A DNA stretch of 22,965 nucleotides from Prevotellaceae bacterium (GTDB lineage: Bacteria; Bacteroidota; Bacteroidia; Bacteroidales; UBA932): the NCBI GenBank assembly GCA_031257655.1, contig JAIROF010000192.1, forward strand, positions 1 to 22,965, given 5' to 3'. The notes under the pieces were generated by a model that made no database searches, was not told the DNA's origin, and saw nothing but the letters and a program-made list of their open reading frames with translations. Shown piece after piece: positions 16,252 to 22,965 of this stretch. Position 1 is the stretch's first letter, and every line of letters starts with the position of its first letter. A program made the position numbers and the translations under genes.

Positions 16252-16271
16252 GGGCAGGGCACGCCCTGCCC
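16252..16271. repeat. GGGCAGGGC/GCCCTGCCC hairpin between gpsA and pgi
   Basis: A perfect 9-bp inverted repeat with a 2-nt loop (AC). There is no T run next to it, so it is not a typical intrinsic terminator. The flanking phrase TGTAGG..CCTA extends the symmetry slightly. Confidence 0.7.
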
Positions 16272-16343
16272 TATGCAATTTAGGTTGGGGTTTTTAGAGG
16301 TTTCCCTTAGAAATTTTGCATTATTCATTAATTTATTATTATT

Positions 16344-17687
16344 ATGCTACATTTAGACATATCAAAAACATTGGGCACGGTGAGCGCTGCCGAGCTGATT
16401 GCGCTGTACGGCAAAGCCACAAGCGCCCTGCGCGCGCTTCACGCGGGCAGCGGAAAGGGGAGCGACTTTCTGGGCTGGCTCCACCTGCCGACTTCCATTT
16501 CGGCTGCCGACATCGCCGACATACAGGCTACCGCCGCCAAGCTGAGCGCCGGCGCAGAGGTGGTGGTCGTGATCGGCATTGGCGGCTCCTATCTGGGCGC
16601 AAAGGCGGTGATCGACGCGCTGTCGCACACCTTTGCTGCGCTGCAGGACAAAAGCAAGCGCAAAGCGCCGCTGGTGCTGTTTGCCGGGCAAAATATTGGC
16701 GAAGACTACCTGGCGGAGCTGATGGAAATTCTACAGGGCAAATCGGTGGCCTGCATCGTCATCTCCAAGTCGGGCACCACCACAGAGCCGGCGCTGGCGT
16801 TCCGCATCATCAAAAGCTTTCTGGAGCAAACCTACGGCAAGAACGAGGCAAAAAATCGCATCGTGGCCATCACCGACAAGTCGCGCGGCGCCCTGCGCAG
16901 CATGGCCGACAAGGAGGGCTACAAAACGTTTGCCATCCCCGACAACATAGGCGGACGGTTTTCTGTGCTCACGCCGGTAGGCCTGCTGCCCATCGCCTGC
17001 GCCGGCATCGACGTTGCCGCGCTGGTGCAGGGCGCGGCGGAAATGGAAAAAAGCACGGGGGCCAACGTCCCCTTTGAGGAAAACATTGCAGCGCAGTACG
17101 CAGCCCTGCGCAACGCCCTCTACGCAAAAGGCAAAAAGGTGGAGGTGCTGGCCAACTTCAACCCCAAGCTGCACTTCGTTGCCGAGTGGTGGAAGCAGCT
17201 CTACGGCGAAAGCGAAGGAAAAGACGGAAAGGGAATCTTTACGGCAAGCGTGGACTTTACCACCGACCTCCACTCGCTGGGGCAGTACGTGCAGGACGGC
17301 GAGCGCATGCTGTTTGAAACCGTGCTGAGCGTGGCAAAAACGAAGCACCGGCTGACCGTTCCGCCCGACAAGGACGACTTGGACGGGCTGAACTTCCTCG
17401 CCGGCAGGCGCGTAGACGAGGTAAACCGAATGGCCGAGCTGGGTACGCAGCTGGCGCACGTGGACGGCGGTGTGCCAAACATCCGCCTTGAGCTCTCAGA
17501 CCTGAGCGAGTACACCCTTGGAGAGCTGATGTACTTCTTTGAAAAAGCGTGCGGCATAAGCGGGTACATGCTTGGCGTAAATCCCTTTGACCAGCCCGGC
17601 GTGGAGGCCTACAAGAAAAATATGTTTGCCCTGCTCGAAAAACCGGGATACGAAAAGGAAACAGAGGCAATTAAAAAGAGAATATAG
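16344..17687 (+). CDS. pgi: Glucose-6-phosphate isomerase
   Basis: A 447-residue phosphoglucose isomerase interconverting glucose-6-phosphate and fructose-6-phosphate. Visible are VVVIGIGGSYLGAKAVIDAL (about 74-93), the sugar-phosphate loop in CIVISKSGTTTEPALAF, HSLGQYVQDGERMLFETVL, and the closing signature YMLGVNPFDQPGVEAYKKNM, whose final Lys is a family active-site residue. The length matches the shorter bacterial form found in Bacteroidales and Firmicutes. The start ATG is preceded by an AT-rich leader. It is probably a separate unit from gpsA, although readthrough is possible. Confidence 0.97.
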   Translation: MLHLDISKTLGTVSAAELIALYGKATSALRALHAGSGKGSDFLGWLHLPTSISAADIADIQATAAKLSAGAEVVVVIGIGGSYLGAKAVIDALSHTFAALQDKSKRKAPLVLFAGQNIGEDYLAELMEILQGKSVACIVISKSGTTTEPALAFRIIKSFLEQTYGKNEAKNRIVAITDKSRGALRSMADKEGYKTFAIPDNIGGRFSVLTPVGLLPIACAGIDVAALVQGAAEMEKSTGANVPFEENIAAQYAALRNALYAKGKKVEVLANFNPKLHFVAEWWKQLYGESEGKDGKGIFTASVDFTTDLHSLGQYVQDGERMLFETVLSVAKTKHRLTVPPDKDDLDGLNFLAGRRVDEVNRMAELGTQLAHVDGGVPNIRLELSDLSEYTLGELMYFFEKACGISGYMLGVNPFDQPGVEAYKKNMFALLEKPGYEKETEAIKKRI

Positions 17688-17785
17688 CGCTACAAAAAAA
17701 GCGAGCATGTTCGCCAAATCTAAAGCTAACGGGATAAAATCTACATGCAGGCATTATCCGATTCATCAACAAAAATCATAATGGT

Positions 17786-18301
17786 ATGAAAAAAATCAAG
17801 GTAAGTGTTGCCACCCTGTTGGTTGGCACAAGCATGGTGCTAATGTCATCGTGCATCGGGTCGTTTGGCCTGTTCAACAAAGTGTTGACCTGGAACAGCA
17901 AGGCGACCAACAATAAGTTTGTCAACGAGCTTATTTTTCTGGGGCTATTCGTTCTCCCGGTGTACGAAGTTTCGCTCTTTCTCGACGGAGTCTTGTTCAA
18001 CTCGCTGGAGTTTTGGACGGGCAAGTCGCCCATAGCCGGCGCTGAGACCACCGTGAAGGGGAGCAAAGGCGAATACCACGTGAAAGCCACCGCCACCGGC
18101 TACCACGTGGAGCTGATTGGCAGCACCGCATCGGCAGATTTCCTGTTCGACGAAGCCTCCAAAACGTGGACGCTGAACGAAAACGGCACGTCGACCCCGC
18201 TGGTGCAGTTTGTTGACGACAACACCGCCAAGTTCTACTTTGGCGCCTCCGAAATGACGGTGAACATGGCGAACACGCTCAACCTGCTCGCCGCGCGCTA
18301 A
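17786..18301 (+). CDS. DUF3332-family lipoprotein
   Basis: A 171-residue protein of the DUF3332 family, function unknown. The N-terminus MKKIKVSVATLLVGTSMVLMSSC is an SPII signal with lipobox MSSC (Cys23). A conserved segment follows (GSFGLFNKVLTWN and VNELIFLGLFVLPVYEVSLFLDGVLFNSLEFWTG) that includes one hydrophobic helix. The rest looks like a small beta domain (KGEYHVKATATGYHVELIGS, then FLFDEASKTWTLNENG). It lies about 100 nt after pgi and ends just before a UUCG hairpin and a strong terminator. Confidence 0.85.
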   Translation: MKKIKVSVATLLVGTSMVLMSSCIGSFGLFNKVLTWNSKATNNKFVNELIFLGLFVLPVYEVSLFLDGVLFNSLEFWTGKSPIAGAETTVKGSKGEYHVKATATGYHVELIGSTASADFLFDEASKTWTLNENGTSTPLVQFVDDNTAKFYFGASEMTVNMANTLNLLAAR

Positions 18302-18304
18302 CTC

Positions 18305-18322
18305 CTGCAAGTTCGCTTGCAG
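18305..18322 (+). promoter_or_regulatory. UUCG-tetraloop hairpin after the DUF3332 stop codon
   Basis: CTGCAAG, TTCG, CTTGCAG: a perfect 7-bp stem closed by a stable tetraloop, 3 nt after the stop codon. It lies upstream of the main terminator and could protect the transcript end. Confidence 0.6.
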
Positions 18323-18331
18323 AAGCGCCCC

Positions 18332-18381
18332 GCTGCGCTGCCCTGCCCCGAAAAGGGGCAAGGGCAGCGCAGCTTTTTTTT
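18332..18381 (+). terminator. Strong intrinsic terminator
   Basis: A stem of about 18 bp with one bulged base (GCTGCGCTGCCCT-GCCCC pairing with GGGGC-A-AGGGCAGCGCAGC), closed by a GAAAA loop and followed by eight T (18374-18381). It ends the plus-strand DUF3332 transcript and also stands between it and the convergent GH30 remnant. Confidence 0.88.
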
Positions 18382-18420
18382 GTGCGAGACCTCGTTGCCG
18401 TGCTGCACCCCGTTGCCGAG

Positions 18421-18453
18421 GGCATTCGTCCGGCCTGAGCCGGTCGAATGCCT
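18421..18453. repeat. Inverted repeat between convergent genes
   Basis: GGCATTCG and CGAATGCC enclose CCGGC/GCCGG, with one unpaired base in the stem and a CTGA centre. No T run follows on either strand, so a terminator role for the minus-strand genes is only possible. Confidence 0.5.
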
Positions 18454-18487
18454 GCGACTTTGTGGTGCAGCGAGCAATGGCCTGAGC

Positions 18488-19050
18488 TTATCCGGGTAAA
18501 ACGATGGTGTTGTAGGACTTGGGCTTTAAGGTGAGCGAGAGCTGGCGTTTGCCCACCCGAATCACCGGCGTTACCTCTGTCTCCTTGCCGTTGTGGAGGA
18601 TTAGGACGTAGGCGCCGTCTGCATTTCGGAAGGCGAGCAAGTCGGTGAATGCGCCGGCGACGGGAAGCAATCTTGCCCCCGGCAGCACGTAGTGGCTGGC
18701 ATGCTTTAGCAGGAAGTATTCGTAGGTAAGCTTGTAGGTTTTATCGGCAGGGTTTACGGTAACCAGCGAATTTTGCTGCCATCCCCACCGGCTCATGCCG
18801 CCCTCGAAGAGGGCGGCATGAGCCGGTACTCGTACACGTTGGCGCCGTGGTTAAAGTAGTGCTTCATCAGCTCCCAGGAGTAGTCGCAATGCGACCATTC
18901 GTTGCGTCCGTTTCCGCACTCCTGTTCGGTTTGGTAAATTTTGAGCGCTGGGTATTTTTCGTGAATTGCGCCGATGGCATGCTTTCCTGCCCACTGGAAT
19001 CCAACGCCGGCAATGTACTTGCTCGATCTGGGGACCTCATGTTTTTGCAT
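18488..19050 (-). pseudogene. GH30-family glycoside hydrolase remnant, truncated and frameshifted
   Basis: Two adjoining frames make up the C-terminal part of a GH30 (glucosylceramidase-like) enzyme. The first (19050-18793) has YIAGVGFQWAGKHAIGAIH and KIYQTEQECGNGRNEW, with the probable nucleophile at its Glu42, and HYFNHGANVYEY. The second (18796-18488) continues MSRWGWQQNSLVTV, EYFLLKHASHYVLPGA and a closing beta-domain. The roughly 300 N-terminal residues expected for the family, including the acid/base Glu, are absent. The frame break lies inside a perfect 19-bp inverted repeat (18787-18827). The remnant starts 2 nt after the GH92 stop codon, so it is the last piece of the GH43-GH92 operon. 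It cannot be an active enzyme as written. Confidence 0.85.
18787..18827. repeat. Perfect 19-bp inverted repeat inside the GH30 remnant
   Basis: ACCGGCTCATGCCGCCCTC, loop GAA, and its exact reverse complement. On the coding strand the downstream arm encodes the family-like GGMSRW. The upstream arm replaces the place where YWNMVL-type sequence is expected and puts the frame out by two bases. Confidence 0.95.
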
Positions 19051-19051
19051 T

Positions 19052-21325
19052 TTACTCTACTCCCCAGCTCACGTTCGGGCTGTCGCCCACAGCAAGCTCC
19101 AGCTTGCCGCCGTTTACGATGTCGGCATAGTCGATGTAGCAGCGGTTGTATGCTTTGCCGTTGAGCTTAGCCGACTGTATGTAGCGGTTCTGCGGGGAGG
19201 CGCCGGCAGCGGTTACCGTAAACGTTTTTCCGTTGGGAAGATTCCACACAACGCGGTCGAACTGCGGGGTGGTCAGCTCAAAGCGCGTTTCGCCCGGGCA
19301 TATCGGATGGATGCCGCTTGCGGTCAGCACGTACCATGCCGACATTTGCCCAACGTCTTCGTTGCCTATCAGCCCGTTTACGCCTGTTTTGTAGGCATTG
19401 TCGCAGATAAATCGCGTCCAGCGCTGCGTTTTCCAGGGTTCGCCGAGGCGGTTGTAGAGGAAGGGGATGTGGTGCACCGGCTCGTTGCTGTGGTTGTAGT
19501 AGTCGTTCCAGCGGAAGTCGGCGGGCGTATTTTCGAACATGTTGTCCAGGTCGGCAACGGCGGCTTTTCGTCCGCCCATCAGCTCGGCCATTCCGTCCAC
19601 GTCGTGAGGCACAAACCATCCCTGCTGGTAGGGGTTTGATTCGGCGCTGCCGTAGTCGTGCTGCAGGCGTCCTTTGGGGGGCAGCGGGGCAAAGGAATCG
19701 TCGCTCTGTCGCGGGCGAAACCAGCGCATCTCGTCGTTGTCCCAGATATTTCGGTACGATTGGGAGAGGCGGAGGTACTTTTCCTGTTCGGACGTTTTGC
19801 CCAGCATTCGCGCCAGCTCGGCCATGCACCATTCGGTGTAGGCATGTTCGAGGGTACGCGATATGTCGCCCGAGTGTCCGCGCTGTTCGTTGCCAAACCG
19901 TTCGGATGTTGCCGCAGCGTATTTCCAGGCCAGCTCGGGGTCGAATCCGCGAATGCCCTTGGCGTAGGCGTCGGCAATGACGGATATGGCGGGGTTTCCC
20001 ACCATGCAGCCGCTGTATGCGTTCAGCAGCTCCCAGCGCTCCAGGTAGCCCTTTCCGCTTTCGTCGGCAAGCGTCACGAGCGAGTTGACCAAGTCGTTGA
20101 TGATGTCGGGCGAAATGATGGTCAGCAGCGGCATTTGGCTTCGGAAAACGTCCCAGCCGCTAAAGATGGTGCGCTTATGGAACGATTCTGTAGCGTGGAT
20201 TTTCCGGTCGCCGCCCACGTATTTTCCGTCTACGTCGCTAAACATGCGCGGGTCGATCATGGTGTGGTACAGGGCGGTGTAAAAGATTGTCCGCTGGGCG
20301 TCTGTTCCGCCGGTGACGGTAATTCGCCCCAGCTCCTTATCCCAGCGTGCTCGGGTTTGCTCGTGCACCTTGTCGAAATCCCAGTGGGGGATGTCGGCTT
20401 CGAGGTTTTTGCGCGCGCCTTCTTCGCTGACAAACGAGATGCCGGTTTTCATCAGCACCTGTTCGCCGGCAGCGGTTTCAAATTCGGTAAAAAAGCCGAG
20501 CTGTTTTCCCTCAAATTCCTTAACGTTGCGGTGAATTTTGGCGTTTGCCACGATTTGTCGAAAGGCGTCGCTTGCCACGTCGTCGAGCCGTCGCGTCTGT
20601 CCGTCGGGGATATCGGCGCTCCACACGCCGGTGTTCTTGAGCGGCTGAGAGAATTGTGCGTAGTAGTATACGGTGTAGAGCGCTTCGCCCGAGCCGTTGC
20701 CCCAGCCGCCTTCGTTGGGCGTACACTCCATTCGTCCGGCAATGGTATGGTCGTCGACGATGCGCACCGTTTGCCAGGCCGAAGCGCCCGCCACCCTGCG
20801 CGCGAGGTCAATTTGTATTCGCGAAGATTTGCTTTCGGGGTAGGTAAAGCGCATCATGCCGGCGTGCGGTGCAACGGTAGTTTCTACCCGGATGTCGTAG
20901 TCGGTGAGGCGGACGGAGTAGTATCCGGGGCTTGCCGATTCCGTTGCCTTGTCGTACCGCGAGCGGTAGCCTTTTTCCGGCTCTTCCGGTTTACCGGAAA
21001 CGACTTTAAGCTCGCCGGTAGCGGGCATGGTGAGGAAGTTGCCCAGGTCGCCAAACCAGCCAACGCCGCTCATCTGCGTCATCGCAAAGCCTTCGATGGT
21101 GGGGTGCTCGTAGCTGTAGCCGTTGCCGTTGTCGCCGCCGGTGATGGTGTTGGGGCTTACCTGTAGCATTCCGAAAGGAGACGCCGCTCCGGGGAACGTC
21201 TTTCCCGCCTCGAATCCAACCGTAGTTGCGCCGATAAACGGGTCTACCAAATCGGAAAGGCGTTGTTGCTTGTGGCCGCAGCCGTACGCCAGCAGGCACA
21301 AAAGAAAGGGTGTAATTTTACGCAT
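19052..21325 (-). CDS. GH92-family alpha-mannosidase, lipoprotein
   Basis: A 757-residue GH92 enzyme. This family are calcium-dependent exo-alpha-mannosidases, typically alpha-1,2, acting on N-glycans or mannan. The N-terminus MRKITPFLLCLLAYGC is an SPII signal with lipobox LAYGC, so the protein is lipid-anchored. The N-terminal domain starts DLVDPFIGATTVGFEAGKTFPGA. The catalytic domain has HSGDISRTLEHAYTEWCMA, PYQQGWFVPHDVDGM, HSNEPVHHIPFLYN (about residue 609) and GNEDVGQMSAWYVL (about 652), all typical. It is 50 nt downstream of the GH43 gene and 2 nt upstream of the GH30 remnant, in one probable operon. The linkage bond cannot be told from sequence alone. Confidence 0.94.
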   Translation of the reverse strand: MRKITPFLLCLLAYGCGHKQQRLSDLVDPFIGATTVGFEAGKTFPGAASPFGMLQVSPNTITGGDNGNGYSYEHPTIEGFAMTQMSGVGWFGDLGNFLTMPATGELKVVSGKPEEPEKGYRSRYDKATESASPGYYSVRLTDYDIRVETTVAPHAGMMRFTYPESKSSRIQIDLARRVAGASAWQTVRIVDDHTIAGRMECTPNEGGWGNGSGEALYTVYYYAQFSQPLKNTGVWSADIPDGQTRRLDDVASDAFRQIVANAKIHRNVKEFEGKQLGFFTEFETAAGEQVLMKTGISFVSEEGARKNLEADIPHWDFDKVHEQTRARWDKELGRITVTGGTDAQRTIFYTALYHTMIDPRMFSDVDGKYVGGDRKIHATESFHKRTIFSGWDVFRSQMPLLTIISPDIINDLVNSLVTLADESGKGYLERWELLNAYSGCMVGNPAISVIADAYAKGIRGFDPELAWKYAAATSERFGNEQRGHSGDISRTLEHAYTEWCMAELARMLGKTSEQEKYLRLSQSYRNIWDNDEMRWFRPRQSDDSFAPLPPKGRLQHDYGSAESNPYQQGWFVPHDVDGMAELMGGRKAAVADLDNMFENTPADFRWNDYYNHSNEPVHHIPFLYNRLGEPWKTQRWTRFICDNAYKTGVNGLIGNEDVGQMSAWYVLTASGIHPICPGETRFELTTPQFDRVVWNLPNGKTFTVTAAGASPQNRYIQSAKLNGKAYNRCYIDYADIVNGGKLELAVGDSPNVSWGVE

Positions 21326-21375
21326 GGCAATTTTATTTTAGCTATAGTTGTGGTGGTAGTGTTTTATTATGGTTT

Positions 21376-22347
21376 CTACATTTTTTTTGCCTCCACGCCG
21401 TCGAGTGTAATTTTCACCGGCTTGATAAATCCGTTTTTGTCGAAGGCCATTTTTTCGATGCACGTTACGCGGTGGTTGGCGATGTTGTCGTTGAGCGGGC
21501 GGCGGTGGTAAACGATGTAGTAGTCGTCCGTACCGGGGGGGTTCATAACCGAGTGATGTCCTGCGCCGGTGGCGACAGCCGAATCTTGCCGGAGGATTTT
21601 TCCTGCCCGCTCAAAGGGGCCGAAGGGGGAATCGGCTATCGAGTAGGCAACGGAGTAGTCCGGCCCCGTCCAGCCGCCTTCGCTCCACATGAAGTAGTAT
21701 TTGCCGTTTCGCTTAAACATAAAGGGGCCTTCGACGTACTTTTGCGGGGTTATTTCCTTAAACATTTCGCCATCGTCAAAAGGCTGTAGCGCTGTAAAGT
21801 CGTTGCTCAGCTTTGCGACGTTGCAGCGCCCCCAGCCGCCGTAGTAGAGGTAGTAGCTCTCGCCGCCGTCGTGGAAAACAAACTGGTCTATCGGCTGCGC
21901 TCCGTTGACGATTTCGTTTATGAGCGGTTTGCCCAGCAAATCCTTGTATGGGCCTTCGGGGCGGTCGCTTACGGCAACGCCTATTCCTCCAATTTCGCCT
22001 TCGTGAACGTCGTTGGCGCCAAAGAAGAGGTAGTACTTACCGTCCTTTTTGATTACAGAAGGCGCCCACATTGCCTTTTTTGCCCACTTCACCTCGCCGG
22101 TGTCAATGATAGAGGCGTGTTTTGTCCATGTAATCAAGTCTTTTGACGAAAAGCAGTCAAAAAAAACCTGCTTTTCGTACTCATCGCTGTACGTTGGGTA
22201 TATCCAGTACGTATCGCCGTAGATGATGCCTTCGGGGTCGGCATACCAGCCTGCCAGCACAGGATTTCCGCTTTTGGGGGGTTCCTTCGTTTGGCAGGAG
22301 CAAAGCATCACCCCGGCAGCGAGCAGTAAAAAATTTATCTTTCTCAT
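21376..22347 (-). CDS. GH43-family glycoside hydrolase, lipoprotein
   Basis: A 323-residue five-bladed beta-propeller hydrolase of the GH43 (or closely related clan) type. MRKINFLLLAAGVMLCSC gives an SPII signal with Cys18. The catalytic set is visible: general base Asp37 in GWYADPEGI, the pKa-modulating Asp154 in QPIDQFVF, and acid Glu206 in YVEGPFMF. The propeller repeats include MWAPSVIKKDGKYYLFFGAND and GVAVSDRPEGPY. Known activities of the family are arabinofuranosidase, xylosidase and galactosidase; which applies is not readable here. It is the first gene of the GH43-GH92-GH30 remnant operon. No regulator, SusC or SusD lies beside it. Confidence 0.92.
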   Translation of the reverse strand: MRKINFLLLAAGVMLCSCQTKEPPKSGNPVLAGWYADPEGIIYGDTYWIYPTYSDEYEKQVFFDCFSSKDLITWTKHASIIDTGEVKWAKKAMWAPSVIKKDGKYYLFFGANDVHEGEIGGIGVAVSDRPEGPYKDLLGKPLINEIVNGAQPIDQFVFHDGGESYYLYYGGWGRCNVAKLSNDFTALQPFDDGEMFKEITPQKYVEGPFMFKRNGKYYFMWSEGGWTGPDYSVAYSIADSPFGPFERAGKILRQDSAVATGAGHHSVMNPPGTDDYYIVYHRRPLNDNIANHRVTCIEKMAFDKNGFIKPVKITLDGVEAKKM

Positions 22348-22472
22348 TGCTTACTTGTCTATTTAGTTGATTATAAATTATTTATCAAAATTTCTTCAAA
22401 TTGGATAGCATATCAATTAGCTTGTAATTGTGTTGATTGTCAACGCTATTGCTGTTTCAATGGAGCTTATCT

Positions 22473-22812
22473 GGCTAATTCTTTTTTTGCGGTGCTATGA
22501 AAAGATTTCTCCTGCGTTATCAATGACGGGGAGTCCCGCTTCGTCATTGGTAGCGAAGTCGAGGAGGCGGAGCGAAGCGGAGTTCGGTTCCTCTACTCCG
22601 CGCACTTGCTCCGTATGCTAAAGCATACGGTTAATCAAGTGTCGTCCCTGCGGGACGACCCGGATGCCTGCTTTCCGCGCACTTGCTCCGTATGCTAAAG
22701 CATACGGTTAAGCAAGTGTAGCCAATCTCCCACCATACCAATGCCATACGGGAGAAGTGGCAGGAGATTGGCTATACAATCTTTTCATAGCACCTCAAAA
22801 AAAGAATTAGCC
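22473..22812. mobile_element. MITE-like element with 35-bp terminal inverted repeats
   Basis: A 340-bp non-coding element. Its ends, 22473-22507 and 22778-22812, are inverted copies of each other over 35 bp with one mismatch, reading GGCTAATTCTTTTTTTG inward from each end. Directly outside lie GCTTATCT (22465-22472) and GCTTATCC (22813-22820), a probable 8-bp target duplication with one change. Inside are several hairpins (CAATGACG/CGTCATTG at 22521-22549; GTCGTCCC/GGGACGAC near 22641-22659) and a 46-bp direct repeat. No transposase is encoded, so movement would depend on an enzyme elsewhere. Confidence 0.8.
22597..22719. repeat. 46-bp direct repeat, each copy a long hairpin
   Basis: Copies at 22597-22642 and 22674-22719 differ at one base. 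Each contains CACTTGCT, then CCGTATGCT-AA-AGCATACGG, then (A/T)GCAAGTG, so a copy folds into a stem of about 17 bp. The second copy is the more perfect. The 31 bases between them form another hairpin. Confidence 0.9.
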
Positions 22813-22814
22813 GC

Positions 22815-22965
22815 TTATCCATACGCCTGTTGAGCGACGCCCATTGCCGCCGTGCCTTTATGAATGTCCTGCTTTTTTAGCTTTTTTTGGAGTGCACGGG
22901 CGATTTTGGCTGCTCCATCTTCCTGTAACAGCCTGATTTTTTTTGAGGTAAGCAAAGAAAAGCGG
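22815..22965 (-). CDS. 3' end of an unidentified gene, running off the window
   Basis: The frame is open from the window edge for 49 complete codons to a TAA at 22817-22815. The residues include LLTSKKIRLLQEDGAAKIA, RALQKKLKKQDIHKGT and end AMGVAQQAYG. The composition is protein-like, with Lys and Gln rich helices, but I do not recognise a family. The stop codon lies within the 8-bp flank of the MITE-like element, so the element inserted at the very end of this gene or just past it. A chance open frame of this length is possible. Confidence 0.4.
   Translation of the reverse strand, partial: RFSLLTSKKIRLLQEDGAAKIARALQKKLKKQDIHKGTAAMGVAQQAYG

Noticed and set aside
18787..18827. Hairpin as a transcription terminator
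   Set aside because: No T run follows on either strand and both sides are GH30 coding sequence.
19658..21166. 502-codon plus-strand open frame opposite GH92
   Set aside because: It is exactly antisense to a well-supported GH92 gene. Low-complexity Val/Ala-rich translation with no family features is typical of a shadow frame in GC-rich coding DNA.

Overview
The window looks like a chromosomal segment of a member of the Bacteroidota, most likely Bacteroidales. The evidence is a SusC/SusD pair, several lipoproteins with SPII signals, and promoter-like sites of the Bacteroidetes type (TTTG, about 19-20 nt, TAnnTTTG) instead of sigma70 boxes. The gene order DUF177-rpmF-plsX-fabH is also as expected. 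The core genes are visibly GC-rich. The intergenic stretches, the ATPase gene and parts of the hic locus are more AT-rich and full of repeats.

Layout. 1-484: non-coding, with the end of a MITE-like element. 485-5520 (minus): susC then susD, an orphan outer-membrane glycan import pair. The susC leader holds a (GT)27 microsatellite, and the apparent signal-peptide start is out of frame with the body. 5521-6324: promoter and a dispersed repeat. 6325-6690 (minus): rbfA. 6691-7623: a possible folded element and then a tandem array of about 88-bp units. Each unit carries a palindrome, and the last unit runs into the start of a plus-strand AAA ATPase/DUF4143 gene (7624-8817). 9231-10211 (minus): a decayed, partly duplicated hicAB toxin-antitoxin locus with a frameshifted toxin. 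10225-10296: tRNA-Arg(CCT). 10337-13297 (minus): the fatty-acid/ribosome operon DUF177, rpmF, plsX, fabH. 13881-14780 (minus): a CPBP membrane protease. 14886-15053 (minus): a 55-aa 2[4Fe-4S] ferredoxin with its own promoter and terminator. 15191-17687 (plus): gpsA and pgi. 17786-18301 (plus): a DUF3332 lipoprotein with a strong terminator. 18488-22347 (minus): GH43, GH92 and a broken GH30 remnant, a small carbohydrate-degrading operon. 22473-22812: a MITE-like element with 35-bp terminal inverted repeats and a probable 8-bp target duplication, next to the 3' end of an unidentified gene that runs off the window.

How the parts fit. SusC/SusD import oligosaccharides, and the GH43/GH92 lipoproteins trim them at the cell surface or in the periplasm. 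The two groups lie 13 kb apart and nothing in the sequence ties them together. pgi, gpsA, plsX and fabH are central carbon and lipid genes. The notable signals are mutational and regulatory: the transcribed dinucleotide tract before susC, the frame conflict at the susC signal peptide, the promoter/palindrome array before the ATPase, the broken hicA, and a GH30 gene whose break coincides with a perfect 19-bp inverted repeat. No CRISPR array, complete insertion sequence, rRNA or prophage was seen. Single-base frame breaks could be assembly or read errors, and I cannot exclude that from one sequence.
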